Below are positions 50,291 through 60,478 of a DNA stretch of 64,000 nt, in pieces (the stretch's first letter is position 1; each line of letters begins with the position of its first letter). The translations under genes and the position numbers were made by a program. Under the pieces are notes generated by a model. That model had not been told where the DNA came from. It ran no database searches and worked only from the letters and a program-made list of their open reading frames with translations. Source of the DNA: Pontibacter kalidii (lineage in GTDB: Bacteria; Bacteroidota; Bacteroidia; Cytophagales; Hymenobacteraceae); contig NZ_CP111079.1 of assembly GCF_026278245.1 (NCBI RefSeq), positions 746,501 to 810,500 on the forward strand, in the 5' to 3' direction.

Positions 50291-50599
50291 TTATCCTTTC
50301 ATAAAGTTGGCAGCGTCGCTGTCGAGGGTTTTAAGTTGATGATAGATCTGCAGGATCAGCGCCAGCCCCACCGACACTTCTGCGGCCGCCATGGTTAGTA
50401 TGAAAATGAACATCACCTGCCCATCGGGCTGCACCCATTTAGAGCCAGCCACGATAAAAGCCAGCCCGGCGGCGTTAAGCATAATCTCCACGGAGATCAG
50501 CATAAAAATGACATTGCGGCGAATCAGGACGCTGATCAGCCCCAGCATAAAAAGAACACCTGCCAGCAGCAGGGCGGCTTCCATGGTTGATGCGTTCAT
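50291..50599 (-). CDS. nuoK: NADH-quinone oxidoreductase subunit K
   Basis: A 102-residue three-helix subunit that carries conserved Glu residues in the proton path: VIFMLISVEIMLNAAGLAFI and IFILTMAAAEVSVGLALIL. The start is ATG 50599 (MNASTMEAALLL), which overlaps the nuoJ stop by 4 bases and gives the normal length of 100 residues. The longer in-frame extension to 50875 lies wholly inside nuoJ in another frame and is not real. Confidence 0.95.
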   Translation of the reverse strand: MNASTMEAALLLAGVLFMLGLISVLIRRNVIFMLISVEIMLNAAGLAFIVAGSKWVQPDGQVMFIFILTMAAAEVSVGLALILQIYHQLKTLDSDAANFMKG

Positions 50600-51132
50600 G
50601 CGGCTGCGCTCCTTTCCTGTAAAAACCGGTGAATAACTTTCTTCTTCTGCCTGCCTAGGTGGTAGGCGCCCACAATGCCTGCCGTCAGCAGAATACCGCT
50701 GAGTTGCACGCCCAGTATGTAAGGCCCGAATAGCGACAGGCCTACCAATCTGGCATCTATAGCAACGACAGCCTCGGCTTGCGGAGGCGTGCCGGCCGCA
50801 ACAATGTAGACGAGCTCCGCCAGTAGCACTGCTGATAGTATAGTGGGTCCAACCCAGACCGAAGGCTTGAGCCACTCCTTCTCGCGCTGCACATCTTCCT
50901 GCGTCAGGTTAAGCATCATGATCACAAAGATGATGAGCACCACAATAGCACCGGCGTAAATAATCACCTCCAGGGCCGCCATAAAGGGAGCACCCAAGGT
51001 GAAGAACACCACCGCCACCGCCAGGAAAGACACCACCAGGTAGAGCAAAGCGTGAATCATGTTGTAGCGCGTGATCACCATGATCGTAGAGAGCACGGCA
51101 ACTGCTGCGGCTATATAAAATGTCAGTTCCAT
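50596..51132 (-). CDS. nuoJ: NADH-quinone oxidoreductase subunit J
   Basis: A 178-residue five-helix subunit. NMIHALLYLVVSFLAVAVVF and LEVIIYAGAIVVLIIFVIMM are the conserved helices, the latter forming the pi-bulge helix at the quinone/proton coupling site. A variable loop precedes the last helix and ends in a basic tail. It lies between nuoI (5-base gap) and nuoK (4-base overlap). Confidence 0.95.
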   Translation of the reverse strand: MELTFYIAAAVAVLSTIMVITRYNMIHALLYLVVSFLAVAVVFFTLGAPFMAALEVIIYAGAIVVLIIFVIMMLNLTQEDVQREKEWLKPSVWVGPTILSAVLLAELVYIVAAGTPPQAEAVVAIDARLVGLSLFGPYILGVQLSGILLTAGIVGAYHLGRQKKKVIHRFLQERSAAA

Positions 51133-51137
51133 AGGCC

Positions 51138-51653
51138 TTAAGGGAGTAAACTTTTGATGTCAACTGGGGGCAATTCATTTTCGGCTTCGCCCTTTCCTTT
51201 TCCACCAATGGCCATGCCCGCCACTTTGTAGTAGTTATAGCCATGGTACTTGCCCTGGCCGTTGATGAGCAGGTCTTTTTTCTCATAGACCAGGTTCTGC
51301 CGGTTGTACTCGCCCATCTCGAAGTCGGGGATGAGCTGGATGGCGTAGGTAGGGCAGGCCTCTTCGCAGTAGCCGCAGAAGATGCAGCGCGAGAAGTTGA
51401 TGCGGAAAAAATCAGGGTAGCGACGGCCGGTCTCGTCTTCGGTAGGCTGCAGGGCGATGCAGTCCACGGGGCAGGCGGCGGCGCACAGGTTGCAGGCCAC
51501 GCAGCGCTCGCCGCCGTCGGGGTCGCGCGTGAGGACAATGCGGCCCCGCCACCGGGTCGGAAGTATAGGTTTCTGCTCCGGGTAAAGTATGGTCTCCCGC
51601 TTATGAAAAGCATGCAGAAACGTGAGCCACATACTGCGCAACAAACTAAACAT
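51138..51653 (-). CDS. nuoI: NADH-quinone oxidoreductase subunit I
   Basis: A 171-residue 8Fe ferredoxin-type subunit of the peripheral arm, carrying clusters N6a and N6b. [15 protein letters not shown] and [14 protein letters not shown] are complete. An N-terminal amphipathic segment precedes [20 protein letters not shown]. It is separated from nuoH by 444 bases packed with hairpin repeats, so it may need its own promoter or read-through. Confidence 0.95.
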   Translation of the reverse strand: MFSLLRSMWLTFLHAFHKRETILYPEQKPILPTRWRGRIVLTRDPDGGERCVACNLCAAACPVDCIALQPTEDETGRRYPDFFRINFSRCIFCGYCEEACPTYAIQLIPDFEMGEYNRQNLVYEKKDLLINGQGKYHGYNYYKVAGMAIGGKGKGEAENELPPVDIKSLLP

Positions 51654-51696
51654 AGCTGCTCCTTTCGTTTTATAGTTCTTTTATACTTGGGCTGTG

Positions 51697-52025
51697 CCGG
51701 GTCCAACCACCCCTAACCCCTCAGAGCTACGCTCGCAAGCTTCGAACTCGCGTTCTCGCTTGTCTAAGGCGGGGAATTTTTCTTACTACTTATTCTGAGT
51801 TGTTCTTTAGCACAAGCTTCTCCATTTTCATTCAGTGTGTGCGGTACGAGCTACAAGCTCGCACCAGCGGTTTAATTTATTTTTTGCTGTTGCTGTTCCG
51901 GATTTGTAATCCGTACCTCGCTGAATTGCGGGTTTGCAACCCGCTTGCTTGCCATTAGCCACTGCCTTTGCAATGCGGATTACTAATCCGCGGCTACTAT
52001 ACTTTCGGATTGCAAATCCGAAAGA
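51697..52025. repeat. Hairpin-rich repeat cluster between nuoH and nuoI
   Basis: In order: GGTCCAACCACCCCTAACCC (block C part); the covarying hairpin GGTACGAGCTACAAGCTCGC (51843-51866); then the stems CGGATTTGTAATCCG (~51899), GCGGGTTTGCAACCCGC (~51926), GCGGATTACTAATCCGC (~51977) and CGGATTGCAAATCCG (~52005). All have a three- to five-base TGCAA/TGTAA-like centre. No gene was found. Confidence 0.68.
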
Positions 52026-52040
52026 GCGTTGGTTGGGAGT

Positions 52041-52106
52041 CAACTCTCTAACTCCCAAACTCCTCAACTCTCTAACTCCTTCACTCCCTTAAACTCCTCA
52101 ACTCTC
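52041..52106. repeat. CAACTCTCTAACTCCC short-period tract at the nuoH stop
   Basis: Imperfect copies of CTCAACTCTCTAACTCC run to the last codons of nuoH; the last three sense codons and stop (AGT GAG AGT TGA on the coding strand) come from the tract. Confidence 0.6.
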
Positions 52107-53063
52107 ACTCAGCCACAGCACCACGCCAGCCGTTACCATCAGGTTCAGCAGCGTGAGCGGCAGTAGCACCTTCCAGCCATACTCCATCAGCTGGTCATAC
52201 CTTGGCCGGGGCATGGAGGCGCGGAGGAGGACGAAGATCAGCAGGAAGAAGAGTGTCTTAAGTATAAACCACACAATGGGCGGCAGGAAATCTGGGCCGA
52301 GCCAGCCACCAAAGTATAAAGTCACGATCATGCAGGAGATGAGCGTGATGCCCATGTACTCGCCGATGAAGAACATGCCGAACTTCATGCCCGAATACTC
52401 TGAGTGGAAGCCAGCAATCAGCTCGCTTTCTGCCTCCGGTATATCGAAAGGCAGGCGGTGCGTTTCGGCGATGCCTGCAATAAAGAAGATGACAAAGCCG
52501 ACGATCTGCGGGATGAAGAACCACAACCCCCGCTGCGCTTCCACGATCTCCACCAAACTAAAGGAGCCGCTGAGCAGGACCACCCCCATGAGCGAGAGGC
52601 CCATAAATACCTCGTAGGAGATCATCTGCGCCGCCCCACGCATGGCACCCAGTAAACTATACTTGTTGTTAGAGGCCCAGCCACCCAGGATGATGCTGTA
52701 AGCACCCATGGACGACATGGCCAGGAAGAAGAGCAGCCCGATGTTCAGGTCAGCTACAATTATCCCCGGCGCGAACGGTATCACCACAAAGCTCATGAGC
52801 ACGGTGACCACCACAATCGCCGGGGCCAGCACAAACACCGGCTTGTCTGCAAAAGGCGGAATCCAATCCTGTTTAAAAAATAGCTTGATAGAGTCGGCAG
52901 CCACGATGAGCAGGCCAAAGGGACCTGCGCGGTTCGGGCCGTAGCGGTCCTGGAACAAGGCGAGGCCACGGCGCTCCACCCAGATAAGCAAGGCGGCCAC
53001 GTTCAGCATGACGAACAGCACGCCGCCGATGATCAGAAAGTAGTTTGGGGTTGCTGTTTCCAT
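52098..53063 (-). CDS. nuoH: NADH-quinone oxidoreductase subunit H
   Basis: A 321-residue membrane subunit that forms the quinone-binding cavity. Conserved stretches are [55 protein letters not shown] and [11 protein letters not shown], with the Glu and Arg of the quinone channel. Its start overlaps the nuoG stop by 31 bases. The final codons come from a repeat tract (52041-52106). Confidence 0.95.
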   Translation of the reverse strand: METATPNYFLIIGGVLFVMLNVAALLIWVERRGLALFQDRYGPNRAGPFGLLIVAADSIKLFFKQDWIPPFADKPVFVLAPAIVVVTVLMSFVVIPFAPGIIVADLNIGLLFFLAMSSMGAYSIILGGWASNNKYSLLGAMRGAAQMISYEVFMGLSLMGVVLLSGSFSLVEIVEAQRGLWFFIPQIVGFVIFFIAGIAETHRLPFDIPEAESELIAGFHSEYSGMKFGMFFIGEYMGITLISCMIVTLYFGGWLGPDFLPPIVWFILKTLFFLLIFVLLRASMPRPRYDQLMEYGWKVLLPLTLLNLMVTAGVVLWLSES

Positions 53064-55765
53064 TTGATGTCTCGGTTTAGGATGGCCCAGGCAGGTAATT
53101 CGGCAAAAGGTACCCCAGGTAAGCCAGTGGGCATGCCGGCGGTGCCGCTCGGAATGGTTTGGCTTAATCTCACTGGTAACTGATAGATCTGTCCTTCGAT
53201 GGAGAAGCTCAGCAGCTGCCCCTCGTCCAGCTTCATGCGTATGGCATCGGCTGCGTTGATGGCCACATACGCTTCCGGAATCCGCTCCCTGATAGATGGC
53301 GATTGGTTGCTTAGCTCCTCTGACCCGAAGGTATGGTGCAGTGGCAGCATGTACAGGTGCCCTTCCAGCGGGACAAACTTCTGCGGCACGGCTGTGGAGA
53401 AGGGCGCGGTACCGGCAGGTTCTATCAATCTCACGCCGGGGTCTCCGCCTTTTAAATGCCCGCCTACCTCTTCCTGGTACTTGTTAGTGGCCTGCTGGTT
53501 CGAGTTCCATCCGGGAGCCCAGAAGAACGGAATCATGGAGGAAGGCGGCTGTCCACGGTAGCCCTCCATGGTATAGGAGAGAGGGGAGTCGGGGTCTTCG
53601 GCTGGTTTAGGTTCGTTTACATTGATGTTGGCTAGCATGGAAGTACGGCCGCTGAATCGGTGCGGCTCGCGCGGAATGCGTTGGCCGGCAACGCGGAAAT
53701 CCGAAGGTGGTGCCGTTTTGCTGACGCCTTCCAGTTCAGGATATTCTTTGGCGATAGCCTTTACAATAGCATCGTAGCCATGCCAACTGGTGATCTGCTC
53801 GTCGGCCATGATGGTGCCGATCTCGGCCAGCCAGTGCCAGCTTTCCTGAATTTCCTCGGCAGTAGGATACACCTGGAAAAAGCGCTGCGCGCGTCCTTCG
53901 TTATTAATGAGTGTGCCATCCGCTTCGGAGAAGGGCGCGGCCGGCAAAAGTATACCTGCTTTCTCGGTGGTGGCGTTGTGCAGGTGGTCCAGCACGATCA
54001 CTTGTTTGCAGTTTTTCAGAAACTGGTCTATCGTGGCGGCACTGGCTCTTCTATAAAGGTCATTTTCAAGGATGATGACGGTGTCAGCATAGCCGTTCAT
54101 CACCGCCTCAAACGCTGACTCCAACTTATGGCCCCCGAGCATAGCCAGGCCCATGCTGTTGCACTCGGGCACCACCAGGCTTATACCGACGGCTTTCTCT
54201 CTGGTCTTCAATGCATGGGCAATGTTGGCGGCGGCCTTCAGTACGCGCTCGCTTCCGGACGAAGTACCGGAAATTATGAGTGGGTTTTTAGCAGCCAGCA
54301 AGGCGTCGGTTATCTGCTGGGCCAGTTCCTGCCCTTCCTCCGTGATGCCTCTCACTTCGGGTGAATCCGGATCGATCAGGTTGGCCACCGCAAAACCCAG
54401 CCGGGCAATGGTGTCCGGGGAATCGAAGAAAGAAAGGGTAGCCAGTTCGTCGAGCTTGGTAGGCGTGTAGTGGGCAATGAACAGCGGCCCTTTCTCCGAC
54501 TGCACCAACTCCCGCACGGCAGCATCCTGCCACACAGGAATCTTCGCCTGGGATACCTCCTCCAGTATAGGTTTTTGTCGTACCGACTGCCGCACGGCCA
54601 GCGCCAGCATCGGAGCGGTGCTGGTGAGGTCCTCGCCAAGTATAAATACGGCGTCGGCTTTCTCTACTTCCCTCAAAGAAGGCGTACGGGCGGGGCCATT
54701 TCGAAGTATATGCAGCGCCAGGTCTACCAGGTCATGGTCCACATCCGACACGCCGTGGTGGAAATTATCCTCGCCCACCAGCTTTTTCAGCACATAGTTC
54801 GATTCCAGGGATGCCCGCGGAGAGCCGATGCCGATGACGCGGCCGGCGCTGATGGCGGAAGACGCTGCTTTCAGGGCCGGATATTTCTCGGTTGCCTCAG
54901 GCAGTCTGCTTCTTACCAAAGGCTTTCTAACGCGACCTGCGCTGTTCACAAACTCATAGCCGAAGCGGCCACGGTCGCAGAGGAAATATCCGTTCACTTC
55001 GCCATTATACCGGTTGGTGATGTTGCGCAGGGTACCGTAGCGTTCGCCAGCGATGGTGTTGCAACCTAGGCTGCAGTGGTGGCAGACAGAGGGGGCAGAA
55101 GTAAGATCCCATTTACGGGTGTAGTGCTGCTTTAAGGTCTTATCTGTGAACACGCCGGTGGGGCACACTTCTGCCAGGTTGCCGCTGAACTCGCTCTCCA
55201 GCACCCCGTCTTCGGCGCGGCCAAAGTACAAATGGTTGTGGGCGGCGAACACGTCAAGATCCTTTCCGCCGGCATAGTCTTTATAATAGCGCACACAGCG
55301 GTAGCACTGGATGCAGCGGTTCATTTCGTGGTTCAGGAAGGGGCCAAGGTATTGGTTGATATAGGTGCGCTTATCGAAGCGGTACGCCCGGTAGTTGTGG
55401 CCTGTCATCACGGTCATGTCCTGCAGGTGGCAGGCACCGCCCTCGTCGCACACGGCGCAGTCGTGGGGGTGATTAGTCATGAGCCAGCCGATGATGTGCG
55501 CCCGGAATTCCTTGGCCTCCAGATCGGCAATAGAAATACGCATACCATCTCGCACCTGCTCCATGCACGACATAAAGAGCTTACCCTTGGTGTCGTTCTC
55601 GTCCTTGTATACTTTCACAGCGCACTGGCGGCAGGCCCCGATGGAGCCCATGGCCGGGTGCCAGCAAAAGTAGGGCAGGTCCTTGCCGAGGGTGAGGCAG
55701 GTTTCGAGCAGGTTCTTGCCTGTCTGCACGTCGTAGGGGTGGTTATCTATATAGATGGTTGCCAT
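53033..55765 (-). CDS. nuoG: NADH-quinone oxidoreductase subunit G
   Basis: A 910-residue peripheral-arm subunit. The N-terminal 2Fe-2S domain has [15 protein letters not shown] (with an upstream Cys), followed by [19 protein letters not shown] and the 4Fe-4S motif [10 protein letters not shown] with [14 protein letters not shown], with a downstream [10 protein letters not shown], retains the extra N7-type cluster. The rest is a molybdopterin-oxidoreductase-like domain that in complex I is structural only. nuoF ends within its first codons (19-base overlap). Confidence 0.93.
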   Translation of the reverse strand: MATIYIDNHPYDVQTGKNLLETCLTLGKDLPYFCWHPAMGSIGACRQCAVKVYKDENDTKGKLFMSCMEQVRDGMRISIADLEAKEFRAHIIGWLMTNHPHDCAVCDEGGACHLQDMTVMTGHNYRAYRFDKRTYINQYLGPFLNHEMNRCIQCYRCVRYYKDYAGGKDLDVFAAHNHLYFGRAEDGVLESEFSGNLAEVCPTGVFTDKTLKQHYTRKWDLTSAPSVCHHCSLGCNTIAGERYGTLRNITNRYNGEVNGYFLCDRGRFGYEFVNSAGRVRKPLVRSRLPEATEKYPALKAASSAISAGRVIGIGSPRASLESNYVLKKLVGEDNFHHGVSDVDHDLVDLALHILRNGPARTPSLREVEKADAVFILGEDLTSTAPMLALAVRQSVRQKPILEEVSQAKIPVWQDAAVRELVQSEKGPLFIAHYTPTKLDELATLSFFDSPDTIARLGFAVANLIDPDSPEVRGITEEGQELAQQITDALLAAKNPLIISGTSSGSERVLKAAANIAHALKTREKAVGISLVVPECNSMGLAMLGGHKLESAFEAVMNGYADTVIILENDLYRRASAATIDQFLKNCKQVIVLDHLHNATTEKAGILLPAAPFSEADGTLINNEGRAQRFFQVYPTAEEIQESWHWLAEIGTIMADEQITSWHGYDAIVKAIAKEYPELEGVSKTAPPSDFRVAGQRIPREPHRFSGRTSMLANINVNEPKPAEDPDSPLSYTMEGYRGQPPSSMIPFFWAPGWNSNQQATNKYQEEVGGHLKGGDPGVRLIEPAGTAPFSTAVPQKFVPLEGHLYMLPLHHTFGSEELSNQSPSIRERIPEAYVAINAADAIRMKLDEGQLLSFSIEGQIYQLPVRLSQTIPSGTAGMPTGLPGVPFAELPAWAILNRDIKWKQQPQTTF

Positions 55766-57048
55766 GCTTTGCTTTTGCTCCAGGGACAGTGGTGTTCGTG
55801 AATATGCCGTTCAAAATCCTCTCTGAAGTATTTCAGAGCGCTCTGCAGGGGTTCCATGGCGCCGGGCGCGAGGGCGCAGAAGGTATTGCCGGGGCCGAGG
55901 TATTTGGTATGGAAGTCAAGGGTGAGCAGGTGTTCGGGTTTACCCTCGCCTTTATCGATGGCCAGGAGTATTTTCTCTACCCAGGGCAGCCCTTCGCGGC
56001 AAGGCGTGCAGAATCCGCAGGACTCCTGCGCAAAGAAGTGCTGCAGGTTCAGCGTAAAACCCACGGGGCAGGTCTGGTCGTCTAGGATAATCATCGTGCC
56101 GGTACCCATGCGGCTGCCAGCCACCTGAATGGAAGGATAATCCATGGGCAGATCGAGGTGCTCTTCTACCAGAAAATCGGTGGAGGCCCCGCCAGGCAAA
56201 AGGCCCCGGAACAGATAGCCGTCCTGCATGCCACCAGCATGCTCTTCGAGTAGCTCCCGGATAGTAGTGCCCATGGGCAACTCCCAGCAGCCGGGGGTTT
56301 TGACGCGACCGCTCACGCCGTATAGTTTGGTGCCGGCATCCTCTGTTAACCCTAGCTTCTTGAACCATTCTGCCCCGTTATTGATGATGTGGGGCAGACA
56401 ACAAAGCGTCTCCACGTTATTCACAATAGTTGGCTTACCGAACAGGCCACTGACCTGCGGGAAAGGGGGCTTGGCTCTGGGGTTGGCCCTCTTGCCTTCC
56501 AGCGCGTTGAGCAAGGCGGTTTCCTCGCCGCACATGTAGCGGCCTACGCCCGTGTGCAGGTGCATCTCCAGATCGAAGCCAGAACCCAGTATGTTTTTGC
56601 CGAGATAACCGGCCTCGTATGCTTCCTGTATGGCCTGGGTGATTTCCCGGGCGGCCACTTTGTAGGCCCAGCGCAGGAACACATAGCTTATACTTGCCTG
56701 GATGGCATACGCGGCCACGATCATGCCCTCGATCAGCTGGTGGGGGTTGCCCTCCAGCAACAGGCGGTCCTTAAACGTGCCGGGCTCCATCTCATCGGCG
56801 TTGGCCACCAGGTACTTGGGCTGTGCCGCCTCAGGCCCCATGGGCACAAAGCTCCACTTCAGGCCCGTGTTAAAGCCGGCTCCGCCACGGCCTTTCAGGT
56901 TCGATTCTTTCACCAGTGCCTGCACCTCCTGGGGCGCCATCTCTTTCAGGATTTTGCGCACAGACGCATAGCCGCCCACTTTCTCATACTCCTTTAAGTT
57001 GAGTGGCTTGCGGCCTGGTACAATGTATTGGGTCAGGGGCTTCTCCAT
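55747..57048 (-). CDS. nuoF: NADH-quinone oxidoreductase subunit F
   Basis: A 433-residue NADH dehydrogenase subunit with FMN and a 4Fe-4S cluster. GRGGAGFNTGLKW (NADH site), ADEMEPGTFKDR (FMN site) and GRYMCGEETALLNALEGKR are present; ESCGFCTPCREG with a downstream Cys holds cluster N3. It starts 17 bases after nuoE and overlaps nuoG. Confidence 0.96.
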   Translation of the reverse strand: MEKPLTQYIVPGRKPLNLKEYEKVGGYASVRKILKEMAPQEVQALVKESNLKGRGGAGFNTGLKWSFVPMGPEAAQPKYLVANADEMEPGTFKDRLLLEGNPHQLIEGMIVAAYAIQASISYVFLRWAYKVAAREITQAIQEAYEAGYLGKNILGSGFDLEMHLHTGVGRYMCGEETALLNALEGKRANPRAKPPFPQVSGLFGKPTIVNNVETLCCLPHIINNGAEWFKKLGLTEDAGTKLYGVSGRVKTPGCWELPMGTTIRELLEEHAGGMQDGYLFRGLLPGGASTDFLVEEHLDLPMDYPSIQVAGSRMGTGTMIILDDQTCPVGFTLNLQHFFAQESCGFCTPCREGLPWVEKILLAIDKGEGKPEHLLTLDFHTKYLGPGNTFCALAPGAMEPLQSALKYFREDFERHIHEHHCPWSKSKAWQPSI

Positions 57049-57065
57049 AGGTGCCCGCTTTGGTT

Positions 57066-57530
57066 TTAGGTATACTTGCTCAGGATCTCATCCAGTTGTT
57101 CCACCGTCAGGTTACGGTACAAATCGTGGTCTATCATAAGGGCGGGGGCACAGTCGCAGGTGCCAAGGCAGCAGTTAGGAAGTATGGTAAAGCGGCCATC
57201 TGCTGTTGTCTGGCCATACTGTATGTGCAGTTTTTCAAAAAGCTGGTTGCGGATGTCTTCGTAGCCCATCACATAGCAGCTGATGCTGTCGCAGAGAAGG
57301 ATTACGTGCCTGCCAACCGGCCTGCGAAAGATCAGGTTGTAGAAAGTAGCCACGCTGTCGAGTTCTGCCGTGGACATGCCCACATACTCGGCCACATCCT
57401 TCAGGCTCTCATCCGATACCCAGCCATGGCTTTGCTGCACAATCTTGAGCGCCTCAATACAGGCATTCTTTGGCGACGGTACCAGGCTGATTTCGTGGTC
57501 GATCTGATGTTTTTCCTCGGCGGTTAGCAT
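57066..57530 (-). CDS. nuoE: NADH-quinone oxidoreductase subunit E
   Basis: A 154-residue thioredoxin-like 2Fe-2S subunit (cluster N1a). Cys pairs are in LLCDSISCYVMG and PNCCLGTCDCAPALMID. The N-terminal helical part (VQQSHGWVSDESLKDVAEY, MSTAELDSVATFY) is standard. A 174-base gap with a covarying hairpin pair separates it from nuoCD. Confidence 0.95.
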   Translation of the reverse strand: MLTAEEKHQIDHEISLVPSPKNACIEALKIVQQSHGWVSDESLKDVAEYVGMSTAELDSVATFYNLIFRRPVGRHVILLCDSISCYVMGYEDIRNQLFEKLHIQYGQTTADGRFTILPNCCLGTCDCAPALMIDHDLYRNLTVEQLDEILSKYT

Positions 57531-57587
57531 GGTGGTTAATTGTTGATTTGTTGAATGTTAAATTGTTGTTTTTATACTTGTGTATGT

Positions 57588-57670
57588 GCTGGTGCGAGCT
57601 TGCAGCTCGTACTTTTTCTATACTTTAAGCTTTTTGTGTAAGGCGGTACGAGCTGCAAGCTCGCACCAGC
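57588..57670. repeat. Covarying hairpin pair between nuoE and nuoCD
   Basis: GCTGGTGCGAGCTTGCAGCT (then CGTAC) at the left and GGTACGAGCTGCAAGCTCGC (then ACCAGC) at the right are near-perfect inverted copies flanking ~35 AT-rich bases. Each is itself a hairpin. Same family as 46774-46843. Confidence 0.75.
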
Positions 57671-57704
57671 GACAACTATACTTTATTTATCAACTCATAA
57701 GATC

Positions 57705-59453
57705 TTACCTATCAATGTCTGCCAATACATAATCCATCGCACCAAGTATAGAGAGCAAGTCTGCCACAGTATAACCCTTGGTAATGTAAGGCAGCATCTG
57801 CATATGCGGAAACGAGGGAGTGCGTATGCGCAGGCGGTAGGGTGAGGTGTTGCCGTCGCTGGTCACATAGTAGCCGTTGGCACCTTTGGTGGCCTCGATG
57901 CAGCTCATCGCTTCGCCCACTGGCATCACTGGCCCCCAACTCACCCCTAAAAAGTGCGTGATCAGTGTCTCGATATCGTGCATCGTGTGCTTCTTAAGGG
58001 GTGGGGTGGTGAGCGGATGATCTGCTTTATAAGGTCCTTCCGGCATGTTTTTCAGGCACTGCTCAATAATGCGCAGGCTCTGGCGCATCTCTGCCACCCG
58101 TACCAAGGCCCGGTCGTAGCAGTCGCCGTTGGCAGCAGTAGGTACCTCAAAATCGAACATTTCGTAGCCGGAGTAGGGCTGCTTTTTGCGGAAGTCCCAC
58201 TCCATACCGCAGGCGCGCAGGTTCGGTCCGGTTACGCCCCATTCCATGGCCTCGTCTAACGTAAAAATACCGATGCCTTTGGTTCGGGCCTTGAACAGGC
58301 TATTCTTCAGCACCATGGCATCGTACTCTTTCAGCCGCTTCGGGAAGTAATCCAGGAAGTTCTGCACCAGTGTTTCCCAACCTTTGGGCAGGTCCTGCGC
58401 CACGCCGCCGATGCGGAACCAGTTGGGGTGCATGCGACCACCCGTTACAGCCTCCACAATGTCAAAAACCTTTTCACGGTCTGTGAACATGTAGAACACC
58501 GGGGAGAGCTGCCCCACATCCTGGGCAAAGGTGCCGTACCATACCAGGTGGCTTGCAATGCGGAAAAGCTCGCACATCATCACCCGGATCACCTTCACGC
58601 GGTCGGGTACCTGGATGCCTGCCAGTTTCTCCACAGCCATCAGGTAAGCGAGGTTGTTCATCACGCCGCCTAAGTAATCCACGCGGTCGGTGTAGGGGAG
58701 GTACGTGTGCCACGACTGCCGCTCAGCCATTTTCTCCTGACCCCGGTGGTGGAAGCCGATGTCTGGTATGGCATCTACAATATCTTCGCCATCTAGTTGA
58801 AGTATGATGCGGAGAACGCCGTGGGTGCCCGGGTGCTGCGGGCCTATGTTGAGGAACATGAAATCACTGTCATCACTTTGCCGCTGCAGTCCCCATTCTT
58901 CCGGTTTGAACTGCAGGGCGGCCTGTTCCAGGTCCATTTTGTCGTCATAAAGCTGGAATGGACCCATTTCGGTGGCACGGGCCGGATGCTCCTTGCGCAG
59001 CGGGTGGCCCACCCAGGTGCGCGGCATCAGGATGCGGTACAGGTGCGGATGTCCTGTAAAGCGGATGCCGAACATATCGTATACTTCGCGCTCGTACCAG
59101 TTGGCGTTGGCCCAGAGGCTGCTTATACTTGGCACGGTCGGGAACTCATCCCGGAAGCCTATCTTAAGCCGGATAAAGCTGTTGCGCTCAAAAGAAAGGA
59201 GATGGTAGATGATGGTGAAAGCGTAGGGAACATGGCCGTTTTCGGGCCTGCGGGTGCGCTCATCGATGGCCGTGAGGTCGTAGAGCATACGGAAGGGTTG
59301 CGGAATCTCCTTTTTCAGGAAGGTGAGTACCTCCACGATCTTATCATGCGGCATCCAGAGGGTGAGCACCTCATCCTTTGTTGTTTGTGGGGTAAACGTA
59401 TCTACCCCGAACCGCGCCTGCAGTTGCTCTAATGTACTGTTCCCGTTTTCCAT
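57705..59453 (-). CDS. nuoCD: Fused NADH-quinone oxidoreductase subunits C and D
   Basis: A 582-residue fusion as in E. coli. Residues ~1-170 are NuoC (30-kDa subunit; [27 protein letters not shown]), and ~195-582 are NuoD (49-kDa subunit; [52 protein letters not shown]). NuoD lines the quinone site and holds the His and Tyr contacts. It is separated from nuoB by a 254-base gap. Confidence 0.95.
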   Translation of the reverse strand: MENGNSTLEQLQARFGVDTFTPQTTKDEVLTLWMPHDKIVEVLTFLKKEIPQPFRMLYDLTAIDERTRRPENGHVPYAFTIIYHLLSFERNSFIRLKIGFRDEFPTVPSISSLWANANWYEREVYDMFGIRFTGHPHLYRILMPRTWVGHPLRKEHPARATEMGPFQLYDDKMDLEQAALQFKPEEWGLQRQSDDSDFMFLNIGPQHPGTHGVLRIILQLDGEDIVDAIPDIGFHHRGQEKMAERQSWHTYLPYTDRVDYLGGVMNNLAYLMAVEKLAGIQVPDRVKVIRVMMCELFRIASHLVWYGTFAQDVGQLSPVFYMFTDREKVFDIVEAVTGGRMHPNWFRIGGVAQDLPKGWETLVQNFLDYFPKRLKEYDAMVLKNSLFKARTKGIGIFTLDEAMEWGVTGPNLRACGMEWDFRKKQPYSGYEMFDFEVPTAANGDCYDRALVRVAEMRQSLRIIEQCLKNMPEGPYKADHPLTTPPLKKHTMHDIETLITHFLGVSWGPVMPVGEAMSCIEATKGANGYYVTSDGNTSPYRLRIRTPSFPHMQMLPYITKGYTVADLLSILGAMDYVLADIDR

Positions 59454-59707
59454 GGGTGAAATCTGAAAAATGACCGTACTATGCTACCTCATGCTATGCC
59501 TTCTGTAGTTGATTTTTTATGGTAAGTAAAATTTTTTGTATTCTTTGTTGATGTAAGGTGTCTCAGTGTTTTTTTGTTACCCTGCAAAGTTTTTGTTTGC
59601 CATTTTCAGAAGCTTACCCCCCCTTCAATCAAGTTTCTTCTAGAATGACACTGTGTTTTAAACTTCTATACCTCTCTAACTCCTAAACTTTCTAACTCTC
59701 TACATTC
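59454..59707. other. Spacer between nuoB and nuoCD
   Basis: About 250 bases, AT-rich near 59510-59590, without a gene. A CTCTCTAACTCCTAAAC tract (59671-59702) follows the nuoB stop. A promoter for nuoCD could lie in the AT-rich part, but none is clear. Confidence 0.4.
59671..59702. repeat. CTCTCTAACTCC tract at the nuoB stop
   Basis: Copies of CTCTCTAACTCCTAAAC lie within 6 bases of the nuoB stop codon; same class as 5028-5090 and 52041-52106. Confidence 0.55.
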
Positions 59708-60346
59708 CTACACTTCGTCCGGCGAGCGAAACTCCGTCATATTCGAGCGGGTTTCCTGCCGTCTTTCCTTCACGTCTATCTTTTCAGGCCTGATCACGCC
59801 CTGTTCGCCTATGGTCCAGCTAAGCGGCCTTCTTTCTTTGCCAACCGACTCGGACAGCAACATCAGGCCTTCCATAAAGGCGTCGGGGCGGGGAGGGCAG
59901 CCGGGCACGTACACATCCACGGGCAGGAATTTATCCACCCCCTGCACCACACTGTAGATGTCGAACATGCCGCCGGAATTAGCGCAACTGCCCATCGAGA
60001 TCACCCAGCGGGGCTCCATCATCTGTTCGTGCAGGCGCTTGATGATCGGGGCCATTTTTATAAAAACAGTGCCGGCAATGATCATCACGTCGGCCTCGCG
60101 CGGGGTGCCCCGGATTACCTCAGCACCGAAGCGGGCCAGGTCATACTTGGGCGTCATGCTAGTGGCCATCTCCACAAAGCAGCAGCTCAACCCGAAGTGG
60201 AAGGGCCACATGGAGTTCTTTCGCCCCCAGGCTACCAGGTCCTGCACCGTGGTGAGCATAATACTTTGCTGCACCGTTTCCTCGTAGGAGCTGGTGCCGC
60301 TCGTTGCCTTTACAGGATCATCGGGTTTGCTTAGCCACCATTTCAT
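59708..60346 (-). CDS. nuoB: NADH-quinone oxidoreductase subunit B
   Basis: A 212-residue subunit holding the terminal 4Fe-4S cluster N2 next to quinone. The tandem Cys pair is in [11 protein letters not shown], with the others in [12 protein letters not shown] and [14 protein letters not shown]. The C-terminus is longer than in E. coli, with a charged tail ([16 protein letters not shown]). 132 bases separate it from nuoA. Confidence 0.95.
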   Translation of the reverse strand: MKWWLSKPDDPVKATSGTSSYEETVQQSIMLTTVQDLVAWGRKNSMWPFHFGLSCCFVEMATSMTPKYDLARFGAEVIRGTPREADVMIIAGTVFIKMAPIIKRLHEQMMEPRWVISMGSCANSGGMFDIYSVVQGVDKFLPVDVYVPGCPPRPDAFMEGLMLLSESVGKERRPLSWTIGEQGVIRPEKIDVKERRQETRSNMTEFRSPDEV

Positions 60347-60360
60347 GGGCGTTATAGTAA

Positions 60361-60475
60361 TTCGTTGTTAGTTATTCGTTGTTAGGGCACCAGGGTATGG
60401 GCGAGGGGCGTTACTTGTTGCAGGTTTATTGGCTTTTTAGCAACTAATAACCCATAACCCATAACTATACACTTT
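60361..60475. repeat. TTCGTTGTTAG / AACTAATAACCC tracts between nuoA and nuoB
   Basis: TTCGTTGTTAGTTATTCGTT at the left and AACTAATAACCCATAACCCA at the right are partly complementary tracts of the same short-period class, the right one next to the nuoA stop codon. Confidence 0.5.
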
Positions 60476-60478
60476 AGC

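Noticed and set aside
50600..50875. N-terminal extension of nuoK to 50875
   Set aside because: The extension lies inside nuoJ in another frame and is Arg/Cys-rich; NuoK is normally about 100 residues and starts at 50599.
5668..52025. Repeat clusters considered as insertion sequences
   Set aside because: No transposase frame or target duplications seen; the units are short palindromes.
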